Below are positions 18,041 through 26,095 of a stretch of DNA of 64,000 nucleotides, piece after piece. The notes beneath the pieces were generated by a model. It did no database searches. It was not told where the DNA came from and saw only the letters and a list, made by a program, of their open reading frames with translations. Positions within the stretch are counted from its first letter, which is position 1. Each line of letters begins with the position of its first letter. The DNA is from CAYJLC01 sp964370735 (GTDB lineage: Bacteria; Bacillota; Clostridia; Oscillospirales; Butyricicoccaceae): contig CAYJLC010000003.1 of assembly GCA_964370735.1 (NCBI GenBank), forward strand, positions 44,773 to 108,772, in the 5' to 3' direction. A program made the position numbers and the translations under genes.

Positions 18041-18973
18041 TTATATTACCTTTTTAATCTCATTTAGTAGTTTTTGCTTAATTTCTTCGAAGTTTTCATC
18101 AAAAAAAGTCGCTCCAGACGCTCTTTGATGTCCTCCACCGCCGAAAACAGCACAAATTTCTGAAACATTCACATCACCACTCGAGCGAAGCGATGCTTTG
18201 ATTTCATTTGGTTTGCGTTCTTGCAGAGTAATCGCCACTTCTACTCCTTCAATTGAACGTGAAAAAGCAGCAATATTGTCTAAATCATCTTCCAAAGCGC
18301 CTGTTTTAGCCCTATCTTCCAATGAAAATGTAACAATATTGACTTTTGAATCAAAGTGAAACTCCATAACATCAAGTAAATGTCGCTCTACTTTAACTCT
18401 CGATTTTGTTTTCACATCAAATAGCACTCGATTGATTTCACCAACATTTTCAATGTAATTTAAGCAATTTCCTGCCACTTTATGCGTATTTGTAGTCGTA
18501 TTTGAGTATTTAAAGCACCCTGTATCAGTCGAAACCGAAACATAAATAGCCGTTGCAATTTGCTTATCGATTTCTACCCCTAGTTCACAAGAAATATCAT
18601 AAATTATCTCGCCGCAAGCGCCTCTATCTACGATTAAATTATGCGTTGCAAACCCCTTATTTGACATAAAATGATGGTCAATACAAAGGTCAATCTCAAA
18701 TGCTTTTGCATTGTCAGTAAACAGATCTGGTGTTGCAATATCCACAGTTACAACAAAATCTGGTGAAAAATCATCACTTGGATAAAATTCTGATACATAT
18801 TTTTCATATTTTGGTGTAACTTCTGGATTTTTTAGTATAAATGCATTTTTTCCAAGCTTACGCAAAATTCCACATAACGCACCTGCAGAGCCTAAAGTAT
18901 CTCCATCTGGTTTTTTATGTGTGATAATTAGAAAATTATCATTATTTTGCAGTAAATTAATCGTTTTCTTCAT
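18041..18973 (-). CDS. nrnA: DHH/DHHA1 family nanoRNase / pAp phosphatase (NrnA-like)
   Basis: 310 residues. It degrades 2-5-nt RNAs and/or pAp or c-di-nucleotide breakdown products. The DHH domain has HKKPDGDTLGSAGAL, VTVDIATPDLF and the signature CIDHH. The DHHA1 domain has the C-terminal GGGGHQRASGATF substrate loop. ATG 18973 is preferred over the ATGs at 18994 and 18991 because GGTGG lies 5 nt upstream and the others have no SD. This gives a 17-nt overlap with rbfA, whose product also acts on RNA. An upstream start would add only seven residues. Confidence 0.9.
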   Translation of the reverse strand: MKKTINLLQNNDNFLIITHKKPDGDTLGSAGALCGILRKLGKNAFILKNPEVTPKYEKYVSEFYPSDDFSPDFVVTVDIATPDLFTDNAKAFEIDLCIDHHFMSNKGFATHNLIVDRGACGEIIYDISCELGVEIDKQIATAIYVSVSTDTGCFKYSNTTTNTHKVAGNCLNYIENVGEINRVLFDVKTKSRVKVERHLLDVMEFHFDSKVNIVTFSLEDRAKTGALEDDLDNIAAFSRSIEGVEVAITLQERKPNEIKASLRSSGDVNVSEICAVFGGGGHQRASGATFFDENFEEIKQKLLNEIKKVI

Positions 18974-19337
18974 CACTTCCACCGTCTTCATCATGATTTA
19001 TGTCTAAATCGTGTATCATTTTTGATATTTTCGCACCATAAGTGATAGAATCGTCTAATTTCATGATAAGTTCAGGGGTATATCTTAATTTTACAAGGCG
19101 ACCTAATTCGCGTCTTAAATAAGAACTTGCAGATTTTAATGCTTTCATAACTTCACTACCATCGTGCTCTGAACCTAATACGCTCACATATACTGTCGCA
19201 AATCTCAAATCACCTGTAACATCAACGTGAGTTATAGATACTAAACCATTTGCCATTCTTGGGTCTTTTACAGTGCGAAAAAGTTCTGATAAAGCTTTAT
19301 GCACTTCTTCGTTTATTCTTTCATGTCTTTTTGACAT
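18957..19337 (-). CDS. rbfA: Ribosome-binding factor A (RbfA)
   Basis: 126 residues, KH-fold protein needed for late maturation of the 30S subunit. Seen: RHERINEEVHKALSELFRTVKDPR at the N terminus, SITHVDVTGDLRFATVYVSVLG in the middle and LGRLVKLRYTPELIMKLDDSI near the end; the last residues are acidic. In most relatives it follows infB directly. Here a repeat block and a small membrane gene lie between them. SD AGGAGGAAAT precedes the start. Confidence 0.95.
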   Translation of the reverse strand: MSKRHERINEEVHKALSELFRTVKDPRMANGLVSITHVDVTGDLRFATVYVSVLGSEHDGSEVMKALKSASSYLRRELGRLVKLRYTPELIMKLDDSITYGAKISKMIHDLDINHDEDGGSDEEND

Positions 19338-19357
19338 AATTTCCTCCTATTTTAAAT

Positions 19358-19381
19358 GTCCCAAATAGTAACTTATGGGAC
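19358..19381 (-). terminator. Weak hairpin between the small membrane gene and rbfA
   Basis: Arms GTCCCA/TGGGAC (6 bp) with a 12-nt loop, followed on the minus strand by ATTTTAAAT. The U-run is weak, so this may be an inefficient terminator or an mRNA-stabilising hairpin. Confidence 0.35.
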
Positions 19382-19407
19382 GGGTGTATTCTTTTCTCTC
19401 TTATTAA

Positions 19408-19698
19408 TTAGAATACTAAGCTAATAAATGACCTTCCTAACATAAAAAATAAACATAATATTGTAAAAATACATGATATAATTCCTGTTGCATACATCCA
19501 CTTAGAATTTTCATTAATAGAGAATTTGCATTTTTCTAATGAAAGTACGCTCACAAAAGAAATCAATCCAAATATTCCTACAAACCATTGTCCGTAAATG
19601 AGTACGCATAATGCTGAACAAATAATACCAATTGTCGTAGTGATATAACCTACTACTTTAGCATTTTCAATCAACAAGTTATCGATTTGATTTTCCAT
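19408..19698 (-). CDS. Small membrane protein of unknown function (three predicted helices)
   Basis: 96 residues with hydrophobic segments at about 14-34, 36-54 and 68-92, split by a charged loop (EKCKFSINENSKW). No family is recognised. Translation is supported by GGAG 7 nt before ATG 19698 and by normal codon use. It interrupts the conserved infB-rbfA junction and lies next to the repeat block at 19771-20166, so it may be a local insertion. Function unknown. Confidence 0.65.
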   Translation of the reverse strand: MENQIDNLLIENAKVVGYITTTIGIICSALCVLIYGQWFVGIFGLISFVSVLSLEKCKFSINENSKWMYATGIISCIFTILCLFFMLGRSFISLVF

Positions 19699-19770
19699 TA
19701 TATTTCTCCATTCACTATTATAAATAACCTGCCAAATCTCAAGTTTTTTTGAAATTCGGATAATTAAACA

Positions 19771-19840
19771 AGGGGCAATGCGAACACCAACCCTTTATTC
19801 TTGCAAATTTATTTTAGGGGCGATGTAGGCATCAACCCCT
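19771..19840. repeat. Two diverged copies of a 25-bp GC-rich hairpin element
   Basis: Copies at 19771-19795 and 19816-19840 share the pattern AGGGGC(A/G)ATG...CA(C/T)CAACCC. Each can fold as an AGGGG/CCCCT-type stem, with an inner GATG/CATC pair in the second. A related hairpin with the same outer stem type occurs at 30467-30492. Confidence 0.7.
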
Positions 19841-19907
19841 ACGTTTATTTTATTTTGTGTTTTGGCTTCTTTCCCGCGAGGTAGCCTATGGGGATTTGTT
19901 CTTGTAA

Positions 19908-20166
19908 TCCTCCGTCAAACGTATCGTTTGCCACCTCCTTTGAAAAGGAGGCTGATTTGCCCTCTTTAGCAAAGAGGGTGGCGACGTAGTCGTCGGGTGA
20001 TTTATTTTTGAAATTCCTCCGTCAAACGTATCGTTTGCCACCTCCTTTGAAAAGGAGGCTGATTTGCCCTCTTTAGCAAAGAGGGTGGCGACGTAGTCGT
20101 CGGGTGATTTATTTTTGAAATTCCTCCGTCAAACGTATCGTTTGCCACCTCCTTTGAAAAGGAGGC
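19908..20166. repeat. 107-bp tandem direct repeat, 2.4 copies
   Basis: Units begin at TCCTCCGTC at 19908, 20015 and 20122, exactly 107 bp apart. The third is truncated after GGAGGC at about 20166. Each full unit has four consecutive inverted repeats: CAAACG/CGTTTG, CCTCCTTT/AAAGGAGG, CCCTCTTT/AAAGAGGG and CGACG/CGTCG. The second and third can also pair with each other through GCCACC/GGTGGC flanks, making one long cruciform. Similar elements are recalled as scattered intergenic repeats of gut Firmicutes. No ORF. Confidence 0.9.
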
Positions 20167-20192
20167 ATTTATATTTAACGAACAATTCGACA

Positions 20193-20223
20193 TGGAGAAG
20201 CCAAATGCGTCCACGTCAGGTGG
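20193..20223. repeat. Short 3'-end element (copy 1) near the infB stop
   Basis: Contains GAAGCCAAATGC (20197-20208) followed by a small CCAC/GTGG hairpin, just beyond the infB stop. A second copy is next to the leuC stop at 30522-30554. Confidence 0.5.
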
Positions 20224-20243
20224 TACCTATCGCTTTTAGCGAC

Positions 20244-22742
20244 TTATTGTTTGATTTCTTCCATGATGTATGCTTCGATGATGTCATCAACTTTAATATC
20301 GTTGTAATTTTCAACACCAAGTCCACATTCATAGCCAGAAGCAACTTCTTTTGCATCGTCTTTGAAACGTTTAAGCGAATTAAGTTTACCTTCGTGGAAT
20401 ACGATACCGTCTCTTACAACACGAACTTCTGCATTTCTTGCAAGTTTTCCGTCTTTAACGTAACAACCGGCAACAGTACCAACACCAGTAACTTTGAATA
20501 CTTGACGAACTTCTGCGTGACCTAAAATCACTTCTTTGAATTTCGGAGTAAGCAGACCTTTCATCGCTGTTTCGATTTCTTCGATACAGTCGTAAATTAC
20601 GCGATACATTCTCATATCTACATCTTGAGAAGCTGCGATTGCAGCAGCATTTGACTCAGGACGAACATTGAAACCAACGATAATCGCACCTGATGCAGAT
20701 GCAAGCATTACATCAGACTCAGAAATAGCACCAACACCTGAGTGAATAACTCTTACTCTAACATCTTCTTGTTGTAATTTTTGAAGTGATGCTTTAAGTG
20801 CCTCAGCAGAACCGTGAACGTCGGCTTTAACGATAATATTTAAGTTTTTGATTGAACCTTGTTCGATTTGAGAGAATAAATTATCAAGTGTAACTTTTTG
20901 TAACGCTTTATTTTTCTCATCTTTAGCTTCTTCTTTACGCTTAGCAGAAAGCTCTCTTGCCATTCTTTCATCTTCAACAGCATAGAAAATTTCACCAGCA
21001 GAAGGAACTTCAGCAAGACCGATGATTTCAACTGGTTTAGAAGGTCCAGCTTCTTCGATTTTCTCACCAACATCGTCTGTCATAGCACGAACTCTACCAA
21101 CAGAAGTACCAGCAATGATAGTGTCCCCAGCTTTTAATGTACCATTTTGTACAAGTAAAGTTGCAACCGGACCACGTCCTTTGTCAAGTTTAGCTTCGAT
21201 AACAGTACCCTTAGCTTGACGAGAAGGATTAGCTTTTAGTTCTTCAACTTCGGCAGTTAATAGGATAAGTTCTAGTAAATCATCAATACCTTTACCGAAT
21301 TTTGCAGATATTTTACAAACAGCAGTAGTACCGCCCCACTCTTCTGGAACAAGCTCATATTCTGTAAGTTGTTGCATAATTCTATCAGGATTAGCACCGT
21401 CTTTATCCATTTTGTTTACTGCAACGATGATTGGAACTTCGGCAGCTTTTGCGTGGTTAATAGCCTCGATAGTTTGTGGCATGATACCATCGTCAGCAGC
21501 AACTACTAAGATTGCGATATCAGTGATTTGAGCACCTCTGGCACGCATAGAAGTAAACGCAGCATGTCCTGGAGTATCTAGGAAAGTAATGTTTTGACCA
21601 TTAATTTCTACTTGGTAAGCACCGATATGCTGAGTGATACCACCAGCTTCTCCGTCTACTACTTTTGTTTTACGAACAGCATCTAAAAGTGAAGTTTTAC
21701 CATGGTCAACGTGACCCATAACAACAACAACAGGATCTCTAGAAACTAAATCTTCTGCTTTGTCTTCACTCTCATCGAATAATCTTTCTTCGATAGTTAC
21801 AAAGATTTCTCTTTCAGGGATAGCACCCATTTCTTCACAAACTAGCGCAGCTGTATCATAGTCGATTACTTGAGAAATTGATGCCATAACACCTAATTTC
21901 ATAAGTTCTTTAATGATGTCGGCAGCAGTTTTTTTCATACGAAGAGCAAACTCACCAACAGTGATTTCGTCTGGAATCATAACTTTTAGAGGAACTTTTT
22001 TAGCTTGTGCTTTTTGAGCCTCTAAACGCTTCATTTTTTCAAACTCTTCTTGACGACGTTTATTTTGACCGAAGTTTTTAGTTCTGTCGGCTTTTTTAAC
22101 GATTTTTTGTTTACCTTGTTGCATTTTGTTTGCTTTATCAGGCACCATGCTTGTAAATTTATCATCATATTTAGATAAATCTGTATCACCAGAACCACGA
22201 GTATCGATAACGCGAACGTTATTTTGCTTTGTTTCATCTTCTTTTTTGATAGAAACACTACCCTTAGACTCATTTGTTGGATGAGGTTTTAATACTTGTT
22301 GCATTTTTCTAGGGTCTTTTTTACTCTGTTGGCTACTTTGTTGATTATTTTGTTGATTATTATTTTTATTATTCAAGTTATTTTTATTCTCTTGTTTCAT
22401 ATTATTTTTTTCTTGTGGTTTAAAAGGCTCTTTCTTCGGTTCTGGCTTTACTTCTGCCTTAACCTCTTGTTTTGGCGCCTCTTTTGGAGTTTCTTTGTTA
22501 ACAGGTTTGCTCTCAGTTTTCGGAGTTTCTTTAATTGGTGTAGCTTTTGGTTTTTCCGCTTTTTGAGCGTCTAAAGCTTTTGCAATATCAGATACTTCAT
22601 GTTCTCTTGATAATTTTTCTAAAAGAACATTTAATCCGTCCTCTTCAATTGATTGCGTAGTTTTTTCTGCACCTAGAAGATTTAAAAGATCTTTTTTAGG
22701 CATGTTTAGGTCTTTCGCTAAATCACTTATGCGTTGTTTCAT
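20244..22742 (-). CDS. infB: Translation initiation factor IF-2
   Basis: 832 residues. It is the GTPase that recruits initiator fMet-tRNA to the 30S subunit. Order: IF2_N domain (about 1-55), a long K/E/Q/N-rich low-complexity linker (about 60-165), a second IF2_N-like segment, then the G domain with [14 protein letters not shown] and NKMD, followed by the beta-barrel domains II, III and IV. The linker includes a Q/N-rich run (about 110-140). The start lies 3 nt before the ylxQ stop region, in the usual nusA-ylxR-ylxQ-infB order. Downstream is a repeat block, not rbfA. Confidence 0.97.
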   Translation of the reverse strand: MKQRISDLAKDLNMPKKDLLNLLGAEKTTQSIEEDGLNVLLEKLSREHEVSDIAKALDAQKAEKPKATPIKETPKTESKPVNKETPKEAPKQEVKAEVKPEPKKEPFKPQEKNNMKQENKNNLNNKNNNQQNNQQSSQQSKKDPRKMQQVLKPHPTNESKGSVSIKKEDETKQNNVRVIDTRGSGDTDLSKYDDKFTSMVPDKANKMQQGKQKIVKKADRTKNFGQNKRRQEEFEKMKRLEAQKAQAKKVPLKVMIPDEITVGEFALRMKKTAADIIKELMKLGVMASISQVIDYDTAALVCEEMGAIPEREIFVTIEERLFDESEDKAEDLVSRDPVVVVMGHVDHGKTSLLDAVRKTKVVDGEAGGITQHIGAYQVEINGQNITFLDTPGHAAFTSMRARGAQITDIAILVVAADDGIMPQTIEAINHAKAAEVPIIVAVNKMDKDGANPDRIMQQLTEYELVPEEWGGTTAVCKISAKFGKGIDDLLELILLTAEVEELKANPSRQAKGTVIEAKLDKGRGPVATLLVQNGTLKAGDTIIAGTSVGRVRAMTDDVGEKIEEAGPSKPVEIIGLAEVPSAGEIFYAVEDERMARELSAKRKEEAKDEKNKALQKVTLDNLFSQIEQGSIKNLNIIVKADVHGSAEALKASLQKLQQEDVRVRVIHSGVGAISESDVMLASASGAIIVGFNVRPESNAAAIAASQDVDMRMYRVIYDCIEEIETAMKGLLTPKFKEVILGHAEVRQVFKVTGVGTVAGCYVKDGKLARNAEVRVVRDGIVFHEGKLNSLKRFKDDAKEVASGYECGLGVENYNDIKVDDIIEAYIMEEIKQ

Positions 22743-22745
22743 TCA

Positions 22746-23918
22746 TTACACCCCCGTATTTCTCTTTCCTTTGAAATTGCTCCACTTAACTGCATTTTTA
22801 GGTGGCGCATCTTTTTTATATGAAGATGAAGATTTTTCATCGAATTTCTTGAACGGCTTATCTCCGTACGACTTTCTTTCGCCATCAAATTTCTTGAATG
22901 GCTTATCACCATAAGACTTTTTCTCGCCATCGAATTTCTTGAATGGCTTATCTCCGTAAGACTTTTTCTCGCCGTCAAATTTTTTGAACGGCTTATCTCC
23001 GTAAGACTTTTTCTCGCCATCGAATTTCTTGAATGGCTTATCTCCGTAAGACTTTTTCTCGCCGTCAAATTTTTTGAACGGCTTATCTCCGTAAGACTTT
23101 TTCTCGCCATCGAATTTCTTGAATGGTTTATCTCCGTATGACTTTCTTTCACCATCGAATTTCTTGTATGGCTTATCACCGTACGTTTTTTTCTCGCCAT
23201 CGAATTTCTTAAATGGTTTATCACCGTACGTTTTTTTCTCGCCATCGAATTTTTTAAATGGTTTGTCACCATAAGACTTTCTTTCACCATCAAATTTCTT
23301 GAATGGTTTATCACCGTAAGACTTTTTCTCGCCATCGAATTTTTTGAACGGCTTATCTCCGTACGACTTTCTTTCGCCATCGAATTTCTTGAACGGCTTA
23401 TCTCCGTAAGATTTTTTCTCGCCGTATGATTTTTTCTCACCGTAATTTTTCTTAGGCTTTTTATCGTATGTTTTTTGCTTTTGACCTTCAATAATTACAG
23501 GTTCTTGCTCTTTTCTCTCTCTTTTAACATAGTCTGGATTCATTTTATTCTGCTCACGTTCACGCTTTCTCTTTAGTTTAAGCTCTAATCTTTCCAAAAC
23601 TTCAACATTTTCAGGGCTTTGCGTAGCGTTTTTAGCAACAGCATTTGCAAGTCCTATATCCAAAATAGCGCAAACCGAAACCACTGCTTTCGAAACTTTT
23701 GTTCCTAAAGCCGATTTATCTTCTTCGATTTGAATAAACGGAACATTTGTATATTGCGCTTTCTCCATAATAGAATTAAGCGTTTTTTGAGAACAATCAC
23801 TCGCAAAAATGATAAGTCTTGCTTGATTTGCATCTAATGCCTCGAAAGTTAAATCGGAGCCGACAGCAAGCTTTCCTGCTTTTTTGCAAAGGCTGATTGT
23901 ACTTAATATGTTATTCAA
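22746..23918 (-). CDS. ylxQ: L7Ae-family ribosomal protein YlxQ with a long C-terminal 15-residue repeat tail
   Basis: 390 residues, about four times the usual YlxQ length of about 100. Residues 1-97 are the L7Ae/YlxQ K-turn RNA-binding fold (ISLCKKAGKLAVGSD, IIFASDCSQKTL, VSVCAILDIGLANAV). Residues 100-168 are a charged KR-rich linker. Residues about 170-364 are some 13 copies of a 15-mer with consensus KSYGDKPFKKFDGEK (variants T for S, Y for F, R for K). A basic tail with WSNFKGKRNTGV follows. The tail is strongly cationic, disordered-looking and resembles RNA-binding low-complexity regions. It overlaps ylxR by 8 nt and precedes infB. Confidence 0.9.
   Translation of the reverse strand: MNNILSTISLCKKAGKLAVGSDLTFEALDANQARLIIFASDCSQKTLNSIMEKAQYTNVPFIQIEEDKSALGTKVSKAVVSVCAILDIGLANAVAKNATQSPENVEVLERLELKLKRKREREQNKMNPDYVKRERKEQEPVIIEGQKQKTYDKKPKKNYGEKKSYGEKKSYGDKPFKKFDGERKSYGDKPFKKFDGEKKSYGDKPFKKFDGERKSYGDKPFKKFDGEKKTYGDKPFKKFDGEKKTYGDKPYKKFDGERKSYGDKPFKKFDGEKKSYGDKPFKKFDGEKKSYGDKPFKKFDGEKKSYGDKPFKKFDGEKKSYGDKPFKKFDGEKKSYGDKPFKKFDGERKSYGDKPFKKFDEKSSSSYKKDAPPKNAVKWSNFKGKRNTGV
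22827..23411 (-). repeat. 45-bp in-frame tandem repeat (about 13 units) inside ylxQ
   Basis: Encodes the KSYGDKPFKKFDGEK units. The period is exactly 45 bp. Units differ mostly at third codon positions, with a few Ser/Thr, Phe/Tyr and Lys/Arg changes, so the protein repeat appears maintained. The copy number could vary between strains by slippage or recombination. Confidence 0.92.
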
Positions 23919-24177
23919 TATTTTCCTCCATCTCTTTTAAAAGAGTGTCATAAATTTCTTCTGGTATAGTAACCTCTAGTGCTCTTGAAATTGCTTTAGA
24001 TTTCATAGCTTTTTTCAGACAATCCAAATTATTACAGATATAAGCACCTCTACCTTGGGCTTTTCCTTTAAAATCCAGCGAAACTTCGCCTTCTTTTGAC
24101 CTAACAACTCGAATTAATTGTCTTTTTTCAATATGTTCTCTACAACCTAAGCATTGTCTTATAGGAACTTTTTTCAT
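23911..24177 (-). CDS. ylxR: YlxR family (DUF448) RNA-binding protein
   Basis: 88 residues. Small nucleic-acid-binding protein of the nusA operon. Family hallmarks are CLGCREHIEKRQLIRVVR at the N terminus and KAQGRGAYICNNLDCLKKA in the middle. It is often the gene after nusA, as here (11-nt gap). The exact role is unsettled; in some bacteria it is reported to affect RNase P or transcription. It overlaps ylxQ by 8 nt. Confidence 0.93.
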   Translation of the reverse strand: MKKVPIRQCLGCREHIEKRQLIRVVRSKEGEVSLDFKGKAQGRGAYICNNLDCLKKAMKSKAISRALEVTIPEEIYDTLLKEMEENIE

Positions 24178-24188
24178 TAAAAGACCTC

Positions 24189-25277
24189 CTAGAAGTTTTC
24201 TAAATCTACTGCTGACTCAGGTTTAATATCGATTTTCGAACCAGTAAGTTTCGCTGCAAGTCTTGCATTTTGTCCTTCTTTACCGATTGCAAGCGATAGC
24301 TCATTATCTGGAACAACAGCAACACAAGATTTAGCACCTTCTAAAACTTTACACGCAACAACTGTCGCTGGTGCAAGTGCAGCTGCAACGAAAGTCGCAA
24401 CATCTTCGTTATATTTAATGATATCGATTTTTTCACCGCCGATTTCAGAAACAACAGCCGATACCCTTGCTTGCATTTTACCTACACACGCACCGATAGG
24501 GTCGATGTTTTCATCTTTTGAGTAAACTGCCATTTTTGTTCTGTTGCCAGCTTCTCTCGCGATAGATTTGATTTCAACAATTCCTTGTTCGATTTCAGGA
24601 ACTTCAAGCTCGAATAGTCTTTTTACTAATCCTGGATGAGTTCTTGAAATAGAGATTTGTGGGTGACCTTTTGCGTTTTTCTTAACTTCAAGTACATATA
24701 CTTTAATGTGTTCGCCTTCTACTAAAATATCGTTTTTAGCTTGCTCATTTGTATGCAGAGTGCCTTCGATTTTTTCGCCTTTAGTAGTCATTTCCAGTAA
24801 TGCATTGCCTGTTTTTGGGTCAACTCTCATGATAGTAGCTGTAAGAATTTCGTGTTCTTTAGAAGAAAACTCGGCAGTAACCATGCCTCTTTCGGCTTCT
24901 CTAATAGCTTGAATAATAACTTGCTTTGCAGTACCAGCAGCAATTCTGCCAAATTCTTTTGTTTTAATGTCAACAGGAACGATATCGCCATATTCCGTAG
25001 CTTTGTTTATAAGTCTAGCATCTTCAAGCGAAATTTCTGTAAGTGGATCTTCAACGATATCAACAACTTCTTTTTTTGCATACATATTGATTTCTTTAGA
25101 TTCTAAATCTGGCTCTACATATACATTTTCGATTTTATATTTATTGTCAGATCTTCCAGCCTCATCTTTTTTGTAGGCAGCGATTAATGCATTTGAAACT
25201 CTCTCAAGCATATAATCCATACTGATACCTTTTTCTTTTTCCAGTTGCGCTAAAGCACCAAAAAATTCTGCGTTCAT
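24189..25277 (-). CDS. nusA: Transcription elongation/termination factor NusA
   Basis: 362 residues, the short Firmicutes form without C-terminal acidic repeats. Order: N-terminal RNA-polymerase-binding domain (ALAQLEKEKGISMDYML), S1 domain (about 130-200), KH1 (about 210-275) and KH2 with LAIGKEGQNARLAAKLTG. It modulates pausing and intrinsic termination. This matters here because the operon leader carries an intrinsic terminator that could provide feedback. It starts 15 nt after rimP. Confidence 0.97.
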   Translation of the reverse strand: MNAEFFGALAQLEKEKGISMDYMLERVSNALIAAYKKDEAGRSDNKYKIENVYVEPDLESKEINMYAKKEVVDIVEDPLTEISLEDARLINKATEYGDIVPVDIKTKEFGRIAAGTAKQVIIQAIREAERGMVTAEFSSKEHEILTATIMRVDPKTGNALLEMTTKGEKIEGTLHTNEQAKNDILVEGEHIKVYVLEVKKNAKGHPQISISRTHPGLVKRLFELEVPEIEQGIVEIKSIAREAGNRTKMAVYSKDENIDPIGACVGKMQARVSAVVSEIGGEKIDIIKYNEDVATFVAAALAPATVVACKVLEGAKSCVAVVPDNELSLAIGKEGQNARLAAKLTGSKIDIKPESAVDLENF

Positions 25278-25292
25278 TTTTCTCTTTTCTCC

Positions 25293-25745
25293 TTAAAATT
25301 CTATTGTCAAACGTACACTAGATATGTCCTTTGTGTCAAAAGTTTTATCACCAATTGTAATGCTATTTTCATCATAAGCATTTAATGTATCTTCGATAGT
25401 TTTTGCACCATCTAACGCCTTATAAAACTTAACTAAAACTTTTTTTCCTAAAGCATATTTATAATGCATATCTTTAGTTAGTTTTCTCTCTGCACCCGCA
25501 GAAGATACGCATAAAGTATAAGATGGAAGAGAATCAAATTCACTATCATCTAAAATTGGGTCGATAAATCTGCTCATTTGCTCACAATGTTCGATATTAA
25601 TGCCAGTTTCAGCATCTAAATAGATTGTAAGGCAATAAATCGAGCCTTCTTTTTCAAATTCCACATCCCAAATGTATACACCAATTTCTTCTGCCTTTGG
25701 AGCACAAATTTCAGTTACACGTTTACATAAAACTTTACCTTGCAA
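25293..25745 (-). CDS. rimP: Ribosome maturation factor RimP
   Basis: 150 residues. Needed for 30S assembly. Seen: WDVEFEKEGSIYCLTIYLD, IEHCEQMSRFIDPILD and YTLCVSSAGAERKL (the family's EVSSPG region) in the N-terminal domain, then an Sm-like C-terminal domain. The start is TTG at 25745: AAGAGGTG lies 7 nt upstream and no ATG is in frame nearby. First gene of the nusA-infB operon, behind a leader with a terminator hairpin. Confidence 0.93.
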   Translation of the reverse strand: MQGKVLCKRVTEICAPKAEEIGVYIWDVEFEKEGSIYCLTIYLDAETGINIEHCEQMSRFIDPILDDSEFDSLPSYTLCVSSAGAERKLTKDMHYKYALGKKVLVKFYKALDGAKTIEDTLNAYDENSITIGDKTFDTKDISSVRLTIEF

Positions 25746-25762
25746 AAAAACACCTCTTTTTC

Positions 25763-25797
25763 AATCAAAAAGAGTGGGCTTTAATCCCACTCCTTTA
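25763..25797 (-). promoter_or_regulatory. rimP leader intrinsic terminator/attenuator
   Basis: On the minus strand GAGTGGG/CCCACTC form a 7-bp GC-rich stem followed by TTTTTGATT. It lies between the promoter (25822-25850) and the rimP start, so it must be an attenuator, not an end-of-gene terminator. The 3' arm and U-run (CTCTTTTT) can instead pair with AAAAAGAG (25761-25754), which includes the rimP Shine-Dalgarno. It resembles the premature terminators (rimP-leader type) recalled for Firmicutes nusA operons. Confidence 0.75.
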
Positions 25798-25821
25798 ATA
25801 ATCATATTTTAAACTAAACGT

Positions 25822-25850
25822 ATTATATCATATTTTTTATTAAAAAGCAA
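25822..25850 (-). promoter_or_regulatory. Promoter of the rimP-nusA-infB operon
   Basis: Minus strand: TTGCTT (25850-25845), a 17-nt spacer and perfect TATAAT (25827-25822). A transcript would start near 25815, giving a leader of about 70 nt. It is the only strong promoter found before the run that extends to addA. Confidence 0.78.
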
Positions 25851-26018
25851 TAGTTTTTTGAAAATAAATTAATCAAACGCTAAAACTTCAAGAAAAATAT
25901 CACTAATTATAAAAATTTGCAATTAAAAAGTCTAAAATTATAATTTCTGACATAAATTTATGATATGTAATTTCGAGTAAGCCTATTCAAACCTATATTA
26001 TATAGATTATAAAAAAAT

Positions 26019-26042
26019 AAAACCCTGCAAAAACAGGGTTTT
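26019..26042 (-). terminator. Terminator after the phosphofructokinase gene
   Basis: AAAACCCTG/CAGGGTTTT, perfect 9-bp arms with a 6-nt A-rich loop, then ATTTTTTTAT on the minus strand. Confidence 0.88.
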
Positions 26043-26095
26043 AAAATTATAAGTTACTATTTCGCAAAACAGTTTATATCCGTCGATATTATCGA

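Larger units (their letters stand above)
19699..20243. other. Gene-free interval rich in GC hairpins and tandem repeats
   Basis: 545 bp between infB and the small membrane gene with no credible ORF. It holds two diverged 25-bp AGGGG...CCC(C)T hairpins, a 107-bp tandem repeat in 2.4 copies and a short hairpin element abutting the infB stop codon. These are listed separately. It is clearly more GC-rich than its surroundings. Confidence 0.85.
25746..26095. other. Gene-free interval: rimP leader/promoter and pfkA 3' region
   Basis: 350 bp without a gene. From right to left it contains a 12-bp direct repeat around a palindrome at the pfkA stop, the pfkA terminator, about 150 bp of very AT-rich sequence in which nothing is recognised, the rimP promoter and the rimP leader hairpin. 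Confidence 0.8.

Noticed and set aside
19908..20166. 107-bp repeats as a CRISPR array or coding tandem repeat
   Set aside because: Whole units are nearly identical with no variable spacers, and 107 is not a multiple of 3, so no frame persists. Short ORFs crossing it (20002-20214, 20115-20525) are artefacts.
22827..23411. 45-bp repeats as a CRISPR array
   Set aside because: There are no unique spacers; the units are contiguous, in frame and coding.
22739..23491. 250-codon minus-strand ORF overlapping ylxQ in another frame
   Set aside because: It is the out-of-frame reading of the 45-bp repeat (RNSMARKSL units). The L7Ae domain and the 8-nt coupling with ylxR fix the other frame as real.
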